Shown here: piece by piece, positions 51,019-61,801 of the stretch | Layout: each line of letters begins with the position of its first letter | Numbering within the stretch: position 1 is the stretch's first letter | Assembly: GCA_907165135.1 (NCBI GenBank) | Contig: OU015568.1 | Span: 15,759,208 to 15,823,207 of the forward strand | Length of the DNA stretch: 64,000 bases | Source: Oikopleura dioica | Taxonomy: Eukaryota; Chordata; Appendicularia; Copelata; Oikopleuridae | Direction: 5' to 3' | Program-made: the position numbers and the translations under genes | Notes under the pieces: generated by a model | What the model was told of the DNA's origin: nothing | Databases searched by the model: none | Seen by the model: the letters and a program-made list of their open reading frames with translations, nothing else

Positions 51019-51785
51019 CAGACTGTACTTCACTCTCTCATTATCCAAATATGCCTTCAGCCTCAGTTTTCTCGATTCACAATTGTACCTATCAAATTTT
51101 TACTTCTCATTCTTGCCTGTCGTCCTTCAATCTTGCCGTTTTTCTTACCTACGAATTCGTCTCTTTGGAATATATTGAGTTTTCTTATATATTTGAAACA
51201 CTCATTTTAAACGATCATGAGTGTAATGTTACTCCTTCTTTTTCCGCAATTGAAAGCATTTTGTCAAATTGGAATGAATAGGATAACATTTGCGGTAAGC
51301 AGCCCAAAACAAGCTTTTTCTTTGGATTACTCCCTTGAAGCGCAATTGAGCCTCATTTGAGGTTTTCTTTTTCCCAGTTTCTTACGAGAAAAAAGTGCAT
51401 ATAAGGAACATAAGTGCCAAATATTAAGAAAGATAGTACTGTATTATCAAACATTATTGACAGTCTGGCCGACCATCAATTATTTTCGGGAAATTTCTTG
51501 CCGTTGAAAGCTCCAACGAAATCGCATCCCCACGAAAAGCATCCTTGATATTGTATATCCTCATCAGATGAGCCCGTCGAATAACTCAAATCATCGTATT
51601 GACTAACAAAATTTCACGAGATCATTTTTGTTAGCGAACATTCCAGAGCGCATGAGTATAAATATTAGTCACGTAATCACAGCAGCAGCACCACCACCAC
51701 CACTGATATATAAACTGGGGAGAAAGGATGGGCCGTCTAAACATTGTGAGATAGAAAACAGTTCAATTACAGCTATATTTTAAAC
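51019..51785. promoter_or_regulatory. Intergenic, promoter of the FLVCR-type gene
   Basis: Long AT-rich spacer that ends the plus-strand block. GAGTATAAATATT at about 51655 and ATATATAAAC near 51707 are TATA-like; the latter is 79 bp before the ATG. A CAGCAGCAGCACCACCACCACC run lies near 51680. No gene seen in 51020-51700; a 76-aa frame there has no domain. Confidence 0.4.
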
Positions 51786-53446
51786 ATGCCTTGCGTAGAA
51801 AAACAACATCAGAGAGCAGAGAAATCAAAATACAGATTCGTTATCCTCACATTGGTCTGGCTCATTTCGTTCGTCACATCATTTCAATATGTTGAATACG
51901 TCAATCTTCCAGAGTCAGTTCTTGAGTACTTCCAAATTTCACATACAGAGATTTCGTGGACGATAACGATAATGAACGCTGTTTTTCTTGCGCTGGTTTT
52001 TGCTGTTATTGCGCTGTTGGAGAAAATAAGCCTGAGAAATGGCATTATTCTCTGCACAAGTTTTATCTTTATTGGCTCGATCTTCAAGTGCCTAGGAATG
52101 TTTACTAGAATTGTTGCTTGATTTCTTTTAAATTTACTCAATTCTGAAAACAAAATCAAGTCTCTCGTCGATTCTTCTGGGCTCAAATCGTCGGTCAAGG
52201 ATTTGTCGGTGTCGCAAATATACTTGTCACAATCATCCCACCAAGAGTAGCAGCAGTTTGGTTTGCTGAAGATGAGCTATCAAGATCCATTGCTGCTCTT
52301 CTCAGTGCTCAAGTGATCGGAAACGCGCTTGGGCTTCTCATTCCAAATTTAACCATTAAGGCAAGGCTTTGCTACATTCCCTTGCGGAAACGCCGAGCAA
52401 ACCGCATTAGGGGAATAAGACTCGATCTATTTGAGCCGGATCTCTATCCTATGTGAATATTTTAAAGTATGAAAGTGACGAAAGCCTTCGACAAGTCACA
52501 CATAACGTTAGAAGAGGAAGAAACACACGAGGAATTCTTGCACGAGCATGGAATCACAAGGATCTGTACGCAATTTGAAAGCAACATGCGCTTGTTCTTC
52601 GTCTCACACGCCGTTATCGCCCTCATTTTGCTTTTTCTTACAGTTATCTTCTTCAAGAACAAGTCGTCTTACAAGCAAGCGGATGAAGAAGTTGCCAAAG
52701 AAGAGGACAAGACAATATTCAACTGGAAGAGTTACACAACTTTATTTAGCAACAGAAACTTCGTTCTTGTCATTTTTGTTTACGGAATATCAGTTGGCGT
52801 CATTATCTCAACAGCAGCTCTCTTCCGTCCGATTTTAGAGGAAGTGCTGAACAGACTATCAGAGGGTGCTGAACTGACCAGTCTGATATCTCAACTCGGA
52901 TTCACTCGCACTATCCCAGGCTTTTTCGGCGTTCTCGCTTTAGGAGCCTTTCTCGACTCTTATCCCTACTTCAAAGCTTCGCTCAGTACAGTAATATTTC
53001 TACTGTCAGCCTGCCTTTCTAGCGTTTTCCTTGCATCACTGTTCTCTCCCAATGTATTCATTGTCTATCTTACAGTAGGAATCTATGGCTTCTTTGCCAT
53101 GATGGTCTTTCCTCTTGGGTTTCGATTTGGCGCTCACCTAAGTAAAGGAGTGCCAGAAACGACCATGGCTGGGGTTCTCTCAATTTCCAACCAGTTATTT
53201 GGCCTTATTTTTGTCCAAATCAAGACCTATATTATCGAGTACTTTTACAAGAGATCAAAACATGTAGAAACATCAAGAGGAGTTATGATAGCTTTAGTTT
53301 CCCTCAGCATTTTCGCATTTTTACTTTCTCTATTTATCAAAGAGAACAAAAAACAAGGTGACTTTCCTCAAGAAATCTCTCGGAGAAGTTCTGAGTCAAC
53401 AAATATATCTGGACCAACTGTGTCTAGTGTCTGTGAAAGTGTTTAA
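51786..53446 (+). CDS. FLVCR: FLVCR-type major facilitator transporter (SLC49)
   Basis: Animal FLVCR proteins move heme, choline or ethanolamine across plasma or mitochondrial membranes (family knowledge; the substrate here is unknown). Starts MPCVEKQHQRAEKSKYR at 51786. TM1 LTLVWLISFVTSFQYVEYV, the next ISWTITIMNAVFLALVFAVIALLEK, then IVGQGFVGVANILVTIIPPRVAAVWF and IGNALGLLIP match the first half; the second half shows FVLVIFVYGISVGVIIS, YGFFAMMVFPLGFRFG and LLSISNQ-like LSISNQLFGLIF, which match SLC49 positions. Three exons: 51786-about 52103, about 52162-52362 and 52468-53446. The introns begin GA and GC/GG rather than GT. A polar insert with KSHITLEEEETHEEF precedes TM7. About twelve helices; C-terminal Ser-rich tail. 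Confidence 0.82.
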
Positions 53447-53536
53447 CCGTTTCTTGTTTGAAAAACATTTGTTAATAAAAAGAAACAATTTTATTTCTCC
53501 GTCATAGTTTTCACTCAGGAGTCAGCTCAATTTTTC

Positions 53537-54296
53537 TCAAATAAGGAGCATGAGAATAGCAGTCAGTGATGCGATCAAGGAAGAGGATAGAGTAAAGGCA
53601 GAGGAATACGTGATCAAATTTCGGTTGCATTTATCGCCTTGGCAGCAGCTTGTACACGCGAAAAAGTCAAGTTCTGGCACCTCACCTCCTTCGGATGCGG
53701 GATCGTAATGGCCAACGCAATACTGTAAGAGTAAGAAATAATTATTTTTAAATATTAACCCAGGTTAATCTCTAAGCTCTTAATCAACTTACTTCCTCGC
53801 ATGTGCGGGTACACCCGCGTTTATACTTTTCCTCTCCGTCCGAGGAGATGAGAACTGTGGAACAGCTGAATCCTGGTGGGCAAGTCACGGTCGGACTAGC
53901 ATCTGTCTGATTTCCGCCACAAGTGCCATCGTCTAGCTCACAGGAAAAGCACTCTTAATTCCGGTTTAGCCTCCTGAATAACTTGGGCATATTATATGCC
54001 GCATATATCATAATGAATCGACTGTATCGGAAATTTGATGGATAAGCGGCCTACTATCTATAGGCCGGCTTTTCTAAATTTACGACAAGTCAATGTCATA
54101 GTATGTATCTAGTCTTGAAATAATCATCACCGGCAAAAATAGCTCAAAACTCACGGAATCTTCAATATACGATATATAACTCACCAAATTGGGGCTCCGG
54201 CTCTCCTTCCGGTTCTGGAGCTTGATCCTCCCCGACATCATCCTGCGCAAAGGCACTGGCGAAAAATATAAACACCGGAATTTGTAAAATCTTCAT
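53537..54296 (-). CDS. GPI-type Ly6/uPAR domain protein
   Basis: Three exons: 54296-54185, 53953-53793 and 53722-53537, with GT-AG introns. The product opens with a signal peptide MKILQIPVFIFFASAFAQ, an acidic Pro/Glu linker (DDVGEDQAPEPEGEPEP), then ECFSCELDDGTC, VTCPPGFSCSTV, GCTRTC and a closing ACTSCCQGDKCN. The opening CxxC, the CC and the final CN in this order are the three-finger (LU) fold signature. The C-terminal hydrophobic run LIASLTAILMLLI after a small-residue stretch is typical of GPI attachment. Ligand unknown; LU proteins act as surface receptors, complement inhibitors or adhesion modulators. A TATAAAT (minus strand) near 54325 could be its promoter. Confidence 0.8.
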
Positions 54297-54351
54297 GCCG
54301 GTCCGCAAATTTCTTATATGAAGATTTATACTCGCGCAAAGAGCTTTTGTA

Positions 54352-54600
54352 CTAGCTCAAGTTGTTTTCGGCAAATACTTGAGCGCGTCCAGTTGTGTCC
54401 AGAGTGGCCACACTTTCGCGTGACCAAAAACGGAATTCATCACCCTCAAGAGTGTCCGGAATGTCATCAGACAATGGAGCATCTTTTGTCCTAAGTATTG
54501 TGTAAGTACGAATTCGAAACAGTAGATTCGCAATAAATTTATCCGTATGGAGATTCTCTTCCTTGATTGCAATAATGAATCCACCTGTTTTTACAGTCAT
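54352..54600 (-). CDS. Hypothetical 82-aa frame upstream of the Ly6 gene
   Basis: Single-exon frame from MTVKTGGFIIAIKEEN to AENNLS, stop 55 bp before the Ly6-type start. Mixed composition, no signal peptide or recognised domain. It may be a small cistron, but the TATA-like element between it and the Ly6 gene argues for independent transcription or for a chance frame. Confidence 0.3.
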   Translation of the reverse strand: MTVKTGGFIIAIKEENLHTDKFIANLLFRIRTYTILRTKDAPLSDDIPDTLEGDEFRFWSRESVATLDTTGRAQVFAENNLS

Positions 54601-54801
54601 ATAATCTTATATATATTTAATATTTAGATATGATATCCTAGTAGAGTTTTTCTAGCATATTCGAAATAAAATTTGTCAAGCTGAAACACTCAAATATTCA
54701 AAAATATTGACGAAGAAGTTGTTTAGTTTTCACATCGTTTTTTGCAGTCTACCATTCGCAGAATAGAATAAAGACGAAGTTCAATTCCCGTCTGACCTAA
54801 A

Positions 54802-56495
54802 TGATGAAGGGGAGTGTGAACTTAATATTCTTTGTTTTTACAAAAGCGCAAAATTTATCGCCAGAGAATTGCGGGCATTCTGCCTCTTGCTTTTCGACTA
54901 CTTCAGGTTTTTAGTGCTGACTTTGTGATAAACTTAAAAATTGTCATAGAATGCGATCTGAAAGATGACGGAAATTCTTGTGTCACGAGTTTATGGAAGT
55001 CAGTCACATATGAGGGGAAGCCAGCTGTGAATCTGACGATATACTCGAGCTCAATGTCTGAAAAGGAGGGGAACTGGGCGGGCTTAGGAAAGTTCGCCAT
55101 GACATTTGTCTGTCACTCATATGATTCAAATTTCATCATCTTTATGATTCTTGAACATGTGTGCCTCAGCCTTTCAGATAAAGTCAGGCTGAACTTGGCA
55201 AGGCTTCAGTGAAGCAGACGATATGGCCATTGCAGATTTATTCATTTGCAAAAGGATTGGAAATGATACAAAGCTTTTTCAGGACTGGAATCATAGAGGA
55301 GTACCAGATAAAATCAAGAATACGAGCTCGTTCGTAAGATTACAAAGCTTCATATTCTCTTGAGTTCTTCAAAAGCATATTCATATCAAAATGGCCGACC
55401 TGTCGAATATATTAACTACTCGGGCATCTTTCCAGAAACCGTTGAAACTTCACTTCTCGATCCAAAGAATTCAACTGTCGGCTTTTGGTGCTCATTTACC
55501 ATGTCGTCAAATCATACCAAAAGCTCCAGTACTAATAGCAGCACAGTTTTCATTTACGATAAAAACTCGATATATCATTTGATCGAAGCCTATGGGCAAT
55601 TGACGTCTTGGGTACGTAGACTAGCATGATTCACATGAAATTCTCTCTCATACATAAACAAGGATCTAACTTTTCATGACGGAACTGCAGCTGCTGGAGA
55701 CGAAGTTCACGGCTTTTACGTAGACGAGATTCATAAAGAATACAAAATTCCATCAGAAACGAAGAACACCAAACTGTTCAAGTCACATGGAAGCCTCATG
55801 ATCATCGCGTGGGGTTTTTTCATTCCTGGTAAGTTAGCCTAGAAAATATCCGGGTAAATGAGGACGAACTTTAGTCGGAGCTCTGCTAGCTGCTGCACGG
55901 GTCTTATTCCAAAAAGGAGGACTCTGGTTCCATCTTCATCGTGCATTCATGATCATTGGAGTTTTGTTAAATATTGCTGGATTTACTGTAATTTTCATCG
56001 AAAAAGGTGGCTTCGTCTCGCCGAGCTATACTTTAGGTAACCTCAATTAACAGAAAAAAAACTTACAAACAAGGATACGTTCATGGAATATTCGGCTGCA
56101 TGATCATGTTTTACTCTGGAATCAATGTTCTTCTTGGGCTTTTTCGACCAGATCTTGAGTCGCCCAGGAGAAAAAAATGGCGACGAACTCATTTCATCTA
56201 TGCTGGACTTGCTATTCTTCTTTCTAATGTATTTCAATTGATACTTTTAAGACATCAAATCTCTGTTTCCTAGACGAACATAACTACAGGGCTTTACATG
56301 GTATCCCTGAAGTCCTCTGCCATTGCTTTTGGAGTGCTCAGCGGAGTAGCTATGCTTTTTATTCCCCTGTTTCATTTTTGGCTTTCTTCTGACGATTTAC
56401 CAATGCCGATTCACCACCTTGTTCTGTCGGGCGTACTCGCCATTCTGCTCGCGAATACCGTCGCTGCAGCAACAACGTTCCTTTTGAACACTTGA
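54802..56495 (+). CDS. FRRS1: DOMON plus cytochrome b561 protein, ferric-chelate reductase-like
   Basis: Membrane reductase class that moves electrons across a membrane to ferric iron (family knowledge). Start MMKGSVNLIFFVFTKAQN (signal peptide), NCGHSASCFS opening a DOMON domain, then GNWAGLG, DDMAIADLFICKR, and a b561 segment: KSHGSLMIIAWGFFIP, WFHLHRAFMIIGVLL, YVHGIFGCMIMFYSG and RRTHFIYAGLAILLS. The four His are at helix positions that ligate two hemes. FRPDLESPRRKKWRR matches the conserved loop between helices. Introns are short. One junction near 54908-54912 reads out of frame across a T5 run, so either a base is wrong or a splice is missed. No reeler domain is present, so it is shorter than vertebrate FRRS1. 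Confidence 0.8.
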
Positions 56496-58264
56496 AAACA
56501 CGCTCCACAACTCGATTTCTGAGAGAACATAACATAAAAGCCTTCCGTTGCACGTCGATATTGATATTATTTGCACAAGATGGAGTGCTGAGTTTATCAA
56601 GTTGATACTTGTGGCACAATCAAAAGTCGACTTAGACGCTAATCGTTAAAATCCACCTGCAGTACATGTCAAAATTGTATTTCTAAGCATCAAGAGAGTA
56701 AGCAAAAAAAGACTGGCATTTGATCTCATTTTTGGGCCGGTAATGCTTGTTGGATTAGGGAAGTTTGTACCAAGATCAATTAGTGTTTCAGTTGTTCTTT
56801 GATAAGAATTAGGTTTCGAAATATGCACTACTTGTAATCAGGGTTGCAAATTTTGCTTTATTTATGCTGAGCTGAGCTGGCCTTTTTAAGAGGTCATTGA
56901 GCGGATCTGAGCTGTGCAGACCTTTTTTAAAGCTAGTTGAGCTGAGCTGAGCGGACCCTAATGAGAGCTGAGCTGAGCTGATTGACCTGAGCTGAGCTAT
57001 TTTTAACTGTGTTTTAGTAGTTAAACTGTATTAAAATCATTGAGCTGAGCTGAGCTGAGGAAAGTGATAGTTGTCTGAGCTGAGCTTAGCAGAACAGGTC
57101 ATGTTCGAAAATAATTGAGCTGAGCTGAGCTGAGTGAAAAATGTCTGAGCTGAGCTGAGCAGATCATATCATTTTCAAAAATCACTGAGCAGAGCCGAGC
57201 TGAGCAACTGCAACTGCAAATTTGCAACTCTGCTTGCAATTTTTATTGATCAGATGCGTATCAGGCCGATCATTTTGCAACAAATCTGATGCTTTGAAAA
57301 TTTCACACCTTCGCAGGAGACTATCATATGCTTAATTACTGCTTTTTCCCATGATTATCGCCAGCAATTTATGAATTTACACGAGCATTGTTGTAGGTAC
57401 ACTTTAGCTGCCAAATCACCCCTCGAGCCAAATCAAACCCGCCCCCGGGACATGGAGTGGCCTTTTGCTCGATCAAAGTCGCCTATTGACGCAAAATGGC
57501 CCCTAAATCGTAGAATTTGTGATCAAACCGCGGCCATGTGTCAGCGAGTAACGGATCTTCCGGCAACTTGGAAGTGCTTTCTCAATATTTAGAAGATTAA
57601 GCTTTCCCATTAGGACATGCTCTTTGAACCAAACAAACAATTTTGACTTGTTAGATGCTTTTCAGTTTGCCCAAGAGTCACGAACTAGCCATGAAGCTGG
57701 AGCCACCTGCACAGGTACTTTCAAGTGACAAGGAAATCTGCCACAACTTGTACCATTATGTTCACAGGCCTCTTCACTACTTCACCTGTAATCGCAACTT
57801 CAAAAATCGTCAAACCAAAATTTCCATGGAGTGCATTTACGCTCGATTATTGCGCGAGCACGTGATCATTAACGCCGATCGGAACTGATTCTCCTTAGGA
57901 AGTTCTCTCGATGATTGATAATTTATCGACTGGAAGGTAAATGTCACTTGATGGTTGACACGATAATATTTTTTCGCTAAAATTATTCAAACATGTGAGT
58001 TTTACGCATACGTGGGAACGACCTTTGCGGTTGTAAATTACACAGTGCTGCGTAAACCACAGAGGAAATAGCCCAAACGATAACGACTTTGATTCATGAA
58101 AGAACAAATCGACTTCTATCGAAGCGGAAAGCACTTTGCTGAGGTGAAAGTATCGTTTCCGAGTCCCATTCGCTCGCACTTGCCTTGATAGAAAAAAATT
58201 GGCGCAAGCTAATGAATTTTTTTTATGATTTGTCAACGAATAATTATTGGCTATAATTTATTGC
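56496..58264. other. Repeat-rich region between FRRS1-like gene and Penelope element
   Basis: Holds the hAT MITE described separately (56839-57232). The remaining 1.4 kb has small frames (57371-57592, 57655-57888 +; 57895-58236 -) without recognisable domains or splice sites. ATAATTTATTGC at 58253-58264 is the left target duplication of the Penelope element. Confidence 0.4.
56839..57232. mobile_element. hAT-type MITE carrying a GAGCTGAGCT array
   Basis: 394-bp element with inverted termini CAGGGTTGCAAATTT and the complement of AAATTTGCAACTCTG, flanked by CTTGTAAT (56831-56838) and CTTGCAAT (57233-57240), a 7/8 match to an 8-bp duplication. The interior is almost wholly TGAGC/GAGCT repeats with a few spacers. 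Shares CAGGGTT termini and the TGAGC array with the kinase-exon element at 7687. No transposase. Confidence 0.8.
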
Positions 58265-58468
58265 GTTCGTTTTTATTGCAGGCTTAACGTTTTCGGAACA
58301 GAAATTCCATCATCAGAGCCGGTTGCTTGAAAACTTGACGATCTTTTTTACAAGGGAGAAACTGACCTTTTCTTGTTGAAGAGTGAACTGATCAAAATTG
58401 CGAATAATAATTTGATCCCTAACCATATTCTAGAGAAAATTCTTTAACCCAAACTGTTTTTATAATCT
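58265..58468 (-). repeat. Penelope pseudo-LTR, direct copy 1
   Basis: About 200-bp unit beginning (plus strand) GTTCGTTTTTATTGCAGGC and running to GTTTTTATAATCT. Nearly identical to the copies at 61014 and 61263. Confidence 0.9.
58281..58320 (-). ncRNA. Hammerhead-like ribozyme motif, copy 1
   Basis: Minus strand: stem I GGCU, core CUGAUGA, a GGAA/UUCC stem II with a 6-base loop, GAAA, palindromic AACGUU for stem III, cleavage UUA, then stem I AGCC. This is the minimal type I order reported for Penelope-like elements, where palindromic stem III favours dimers. One extra U separates A9 from the stem II helix. Confidence 0.65.
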
Positions 58469-58509
58469 CAGAGGCTCCAATTGCCTTCAAAACTTGCCTC
58501 TGAGTGGTA

Positions 58510-60999
58510 TCACAAAATGAAGATTTTTCGATGGTTGATCTGTTTGTTTAACTGCGGATCTTTAAGCACGATTTCAAGACCCTCAACTTGTTTTCTCTTG
58601 TCATAAGGAAGATTTTTATGTAATATCGAAAAATGTGAGCTAAGATAGTCAAATCGAGATTGAGGATTATTTTGCTGATATTTCTCAATGAACCCTGTCT
58701 TAAAATCATCACACTCTTTTGTATGAGAAAATATAGCTGTATCTTTTGATGGTTGTCCATGATCTCGGATTCTCATGCTCAGGGATTCCGACTCTCCAAT
58801 ATACTCTTCGCCGCACCGACATTTAAACGAATACACCACATTAATGGCCTTTTCGAATTCCGTCTTCGGCAGTAGACTGGAGATAATCGTGTTACGCATC
58901 GTTACAGTAGACAATGCCGTGTGCAAATTAAATTCTGGTAAAAATACGGATATCAACCTGCGCAACTCGCTGGTTATTCGGGACACCCTCTGACTCGTGA
59001 AAGGAATACAGAGTGTAAAATTTCTCTCTGGATTTTCAGACTTTTCCAGTTTCCAGTCTTTTTTATCCGTTTTACCCTCTTTAACTACTCTTACTGCATC
59101 ACGTATAATTTCTAGGGGAAATTCTTGAGAGAGATATTTCTGTTCTATCTCTTTTAACTCCTCGTCAAGAGTTTTCTGACAAGAATGCTTGTAGAATGAC
59201 CTTTTGATTTCTGATATAAGAATTCCCTTTTTCAAAGAGACCGGAGCAGTATCTTTTACGAAATTCATCGGAACTGTGTGTTTACGATTGTTGCGTATTT
59301 GAAGGATATTTGATTCTGAAGGATAAATTATAAAATCAAGGAATTTTATACCACTTGGACAAGATCTTTCGACTGTAATTTTCAGACTTTCATGAAGACT
59401 TTGAAAAATATTATTGACTTCGTCGAAACAACCACGTTTGAAGAATACGATGGTATCATCGAGATAGCGCCGATAACCGAAAATGATTTTTTCATTAATC
59501 AATTTTTTGATTTTGTCTTTTCGAGTACATGTAGATAAAAATTTGCCAATTTAGGGCTAATACTGTCACCCATACTTAGACCCGAAATTTGCTTATAATA
59601 CTTGTCAAAACAACGGAAAGAGGTCAAACGAGTGAGCACAGAAACTAAGACAGGCCTAAGAACAGTTTTTGGAATTGGTTTCAATAATTTTTTTCCTCAT
59701 TTCTAAATCTTGGCAAAATTTTTGACGGTGAATTTTCCTCATAAATAAATTTGATTAATAACTCAATTAAATGCGAAGTATTTACTGAAGGGTACATTTT
59801 TTCAATATCAAAACTTGCATAATCAATTTGTGAGTAATCAAAATTTTTGTCTTTAAACCAGTCGCTAAATTGTTTTGATCCTTGAAGAGTAAAATCGCAC
59901 TTCAAGTTATCAAGTAATTTTCCAAGAAAATTTTTCTGAAAATTTTCGCTTACTGTATTTTTGCCGAAATAATAGGCCTCATATTTAATTCTTGCTCAAA
60001 CGATGGTTTGTGATATTTGGCTAAACCATAAGCTACTTTTATATTAGAAATAGGTTTATTCAAATTATAAAATTTCTTGTCGACATATTTTTCGAGTGAT
60101 CTTAAGTTTTTCCGCATTTCTATAGTATCTTCCTCAACCGGATCTAGTGGCACCTCAATAAATTTATTTGTATCCTTAAATTCTGCTAAAAGAGCATTTT
60201 CGTATCTGTCTCTTTCTAGAATAACGATTACAGAATCTTTGTCACCAAGAACAAAAACAATATCTGAATTATCCCTTAAAAATTGTCGTATTACTTTATT
60301 ACTGTCATCTCCCCCAAAACAACAAGTGAGTTTTTCATGCATAACAGTAAGTTTTCCCTTAAGATGAAATTTAGATATCGGTGAAAGAGACTGAAATTTG
60401 TCATACCGTTGAAGATGTCCAAGTAAACTGTCAAATTGTTGTAATAAATTTAATTCATGAGGCCTTCCCCCTACAGGGGCCTTGTAACCTCTTTCTAGAA
60501 TTTTCTGAATATTATTTGGAATTTGTTTACTGGATAAATTTTTTACTAAAAATTTTATTGGTTTATTAAATTGTTGTTTGGCTTTGAGTTTCCCAAATTT
60601 AATTTGTCTCTTGTTATCTCGATCTTCATCTTTTATTCTAGCTTTATTTTCTAAATCTATTATAAATTTCATTCTTTCTTTTTCCGATTTAATTTTTTCT
60701 TCATCGAAAAACTTTAACAGATGTTCATTAAATAATACCCTAATTTCTTCTAATTTTTTATTACAATTTTCAAGTTCCCTTACTAAAATTTTTTCCCGTT
60801 CCCTACGAATTTTATTCCTTCCCCATTTACAAAATTTTAAAACTGAGGCTGGTACCTTTGTAAAATTAGGCAATAATTGATCAGAAACACAGTTCGATAA
60901 GAAATTCTGTGCTCCCCTGGACCTGTGCATTTTTGATGCCAAGTTTTCCAAGCGCTTGATTCGATGTCGGTAGCCATTATTTGAATCGTTAATTGACAT
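58510..60999 (-). pseudogene. Penelope-like RT plus GIY-YIG open reading frame (frameshifted as sequenced)
   Basis: Starts MSINDSNNGYRHRIK at 60999. An N-terminal helical region leads to RT motifs: FDIEKMYPSV (near 59800), GLSMGDSISPKLANFYLH (59560-59600) and RYLDDTIVFF (near 59460). The C-terminal domain has VVYSFKCRCGEEYIGES near 58800, matching GIY-YIG endonuclease, with RDHGQ downstream. Four segments (60999-59950, 59905-59681, 59684-59499, 59502-58510) overlap or abut in different frames. Each break lies in an A-run on the coding strand and would be cured by one added A (59958-59962, 59688-59694, 59503-59508). It may therefore be an intact gene with base-calling losses. The final motif order RT then nuclease is the family standard. 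Confidence 0.85.
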
Positions 61000-61013
61000 C
61001 AGAAGATAAATGA

Positions 61014-61217
61014 GTTCGTTTTTATTGCAGGCTTAACGTTTTCGGAACAGAAATTCCATCATCAGAGCCGGTTGCTTGAAAACTTGACGATCTTTTTTAC
61101 AAGGGAGAAACTGACCTTTTCTTGTTGAAGAGTGAACTGATCAAAATTGCGAATAATAATTTGATCCCTAACCATATTCTAGAGAAAATTCTTTAACCCA
61201 AACTGTTTTTATAATCT
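61014..61217 (-). repeat. Penelope pseudo-LTR, direct copy 2
   Basis: Same unit and same orientation as 58265-58468, lying just upstream of the element's start codon on the minus strand. Confidence 0.9.
61030..61069 (-). ncRNA. Hammerhead-like ribozyme motif, copy 2
   Basis: Identical core and stems to the copy at 58281-58320, within the second direct repeat. Confidence 0.65.
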
Positions 61218-61262
61218 TTTGAATATTTTATAATCTGTTTTTGAAGGCAATTGGAGCCTCTG

Positions 61263-61468
61263 AGATTATAAAAACAGTTTGGGTTAAAGAATTTTCTCTA
61301 GAATATGGTTAGGGATCAAATTATTATTCGCAATTTTGATCAGTTCACTCTTCAACAAGAAAAGGTCAGTTTCTCCCTTGTAAAAAAAAGATCGTCAAGT
61401 TTTCAAGCAACCGGCTCTGATGATGGAATTTCTGTTCCGAAAACGTTAAGCCTGCAATAAAAACGAAC
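61263..61468 (+). repeat. Penelope pseudo-LTR, inverted copy
   Basis: Reverse complement of the unit at 61014-61217. After it the sequence matches the start of the element's frame in reverse, up to about 61501, so the right end is an inverted 5' end, common in this family. The two arms 61014-61217 and 61263-61468 could pair into a long hairpin. Confidence 0.9.
61413..61452 (+). ncRNA. Hammerhead-like ribozyme motif, inverted copy
   Basis: Plus-strand copy in the inverted repeat: GGCT, CTGATGA, GGAA...TTCC, GAAA, AACGTT, A, AGCC. Same deviation (one extra T after CTGATGA). Confidence 0.65.
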
Positions 61469-61556
61469 TCATTTATCTTCTGATGTCAATTAACGATTCA
61501 AATAATTTATTGCCAATAAATAACAAATATAATGCGTATAATACAATAATTATTAA

Positions 61557-61797
61557 GGACCCACCCGTCAGCTTTTTTCGAAAAATCTATTTTCGGAATT
61601 TAAAAATTTTGACCCCGGAAATGGATTCTACGGGTCAAAAACGATTTTGACGCTTCATTTTTTGGGGTCTATCTCGACTCCTTCACCCTCAAAATCGCAT
61701 TTGAAAATCGGACTTTTCGCCGAAAATTGACGAAAATGACCTTATTTTGGCAAAAATATAGATTTTTCTTGGTCAAAAAGCTGACGGGTGGGGGTCC
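61557..61797. mobile_element. TTAA-flanked MITE
   Basis: Inverted termini GGACCCACCCGTCAGCTTTTT and AAAAAGCTGACGGGTGGGGGTCC, flanked on both sides by TTAA (61553-61556 and 61798-61801). TTAA duplication is the piggyBac hallmark, but the termini start GG, not CCC, so the superfamily is uncertain. No coding sequence. The TTAAGGACCC tract at 6849 may be a remnant of the same family. Confidence 0.7.
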
Positions 61798-61801
61798 TTA
61801 A

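Larger units (their letters stand above)
58265..61501 (-). mobile_element. Penelope-like retroelement with repeat ends
   Basis: 3.2-kb element on the minus strand. Ends: direct repeat at 58265-58468, direct copy 61014-61217, and the same unit inverted at 61263-61468 including the start of its reading frame. Target duplication ATAATTTATTGC (58253-58264, 61502-61513). It encodes reverse transcriptase and a GIY-YIG endonuclease, and the repeats contain hammerhead-like motifs. All three are typical of Penelope-like elements (pseudo-LTR structure). Confidence 0.9.
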
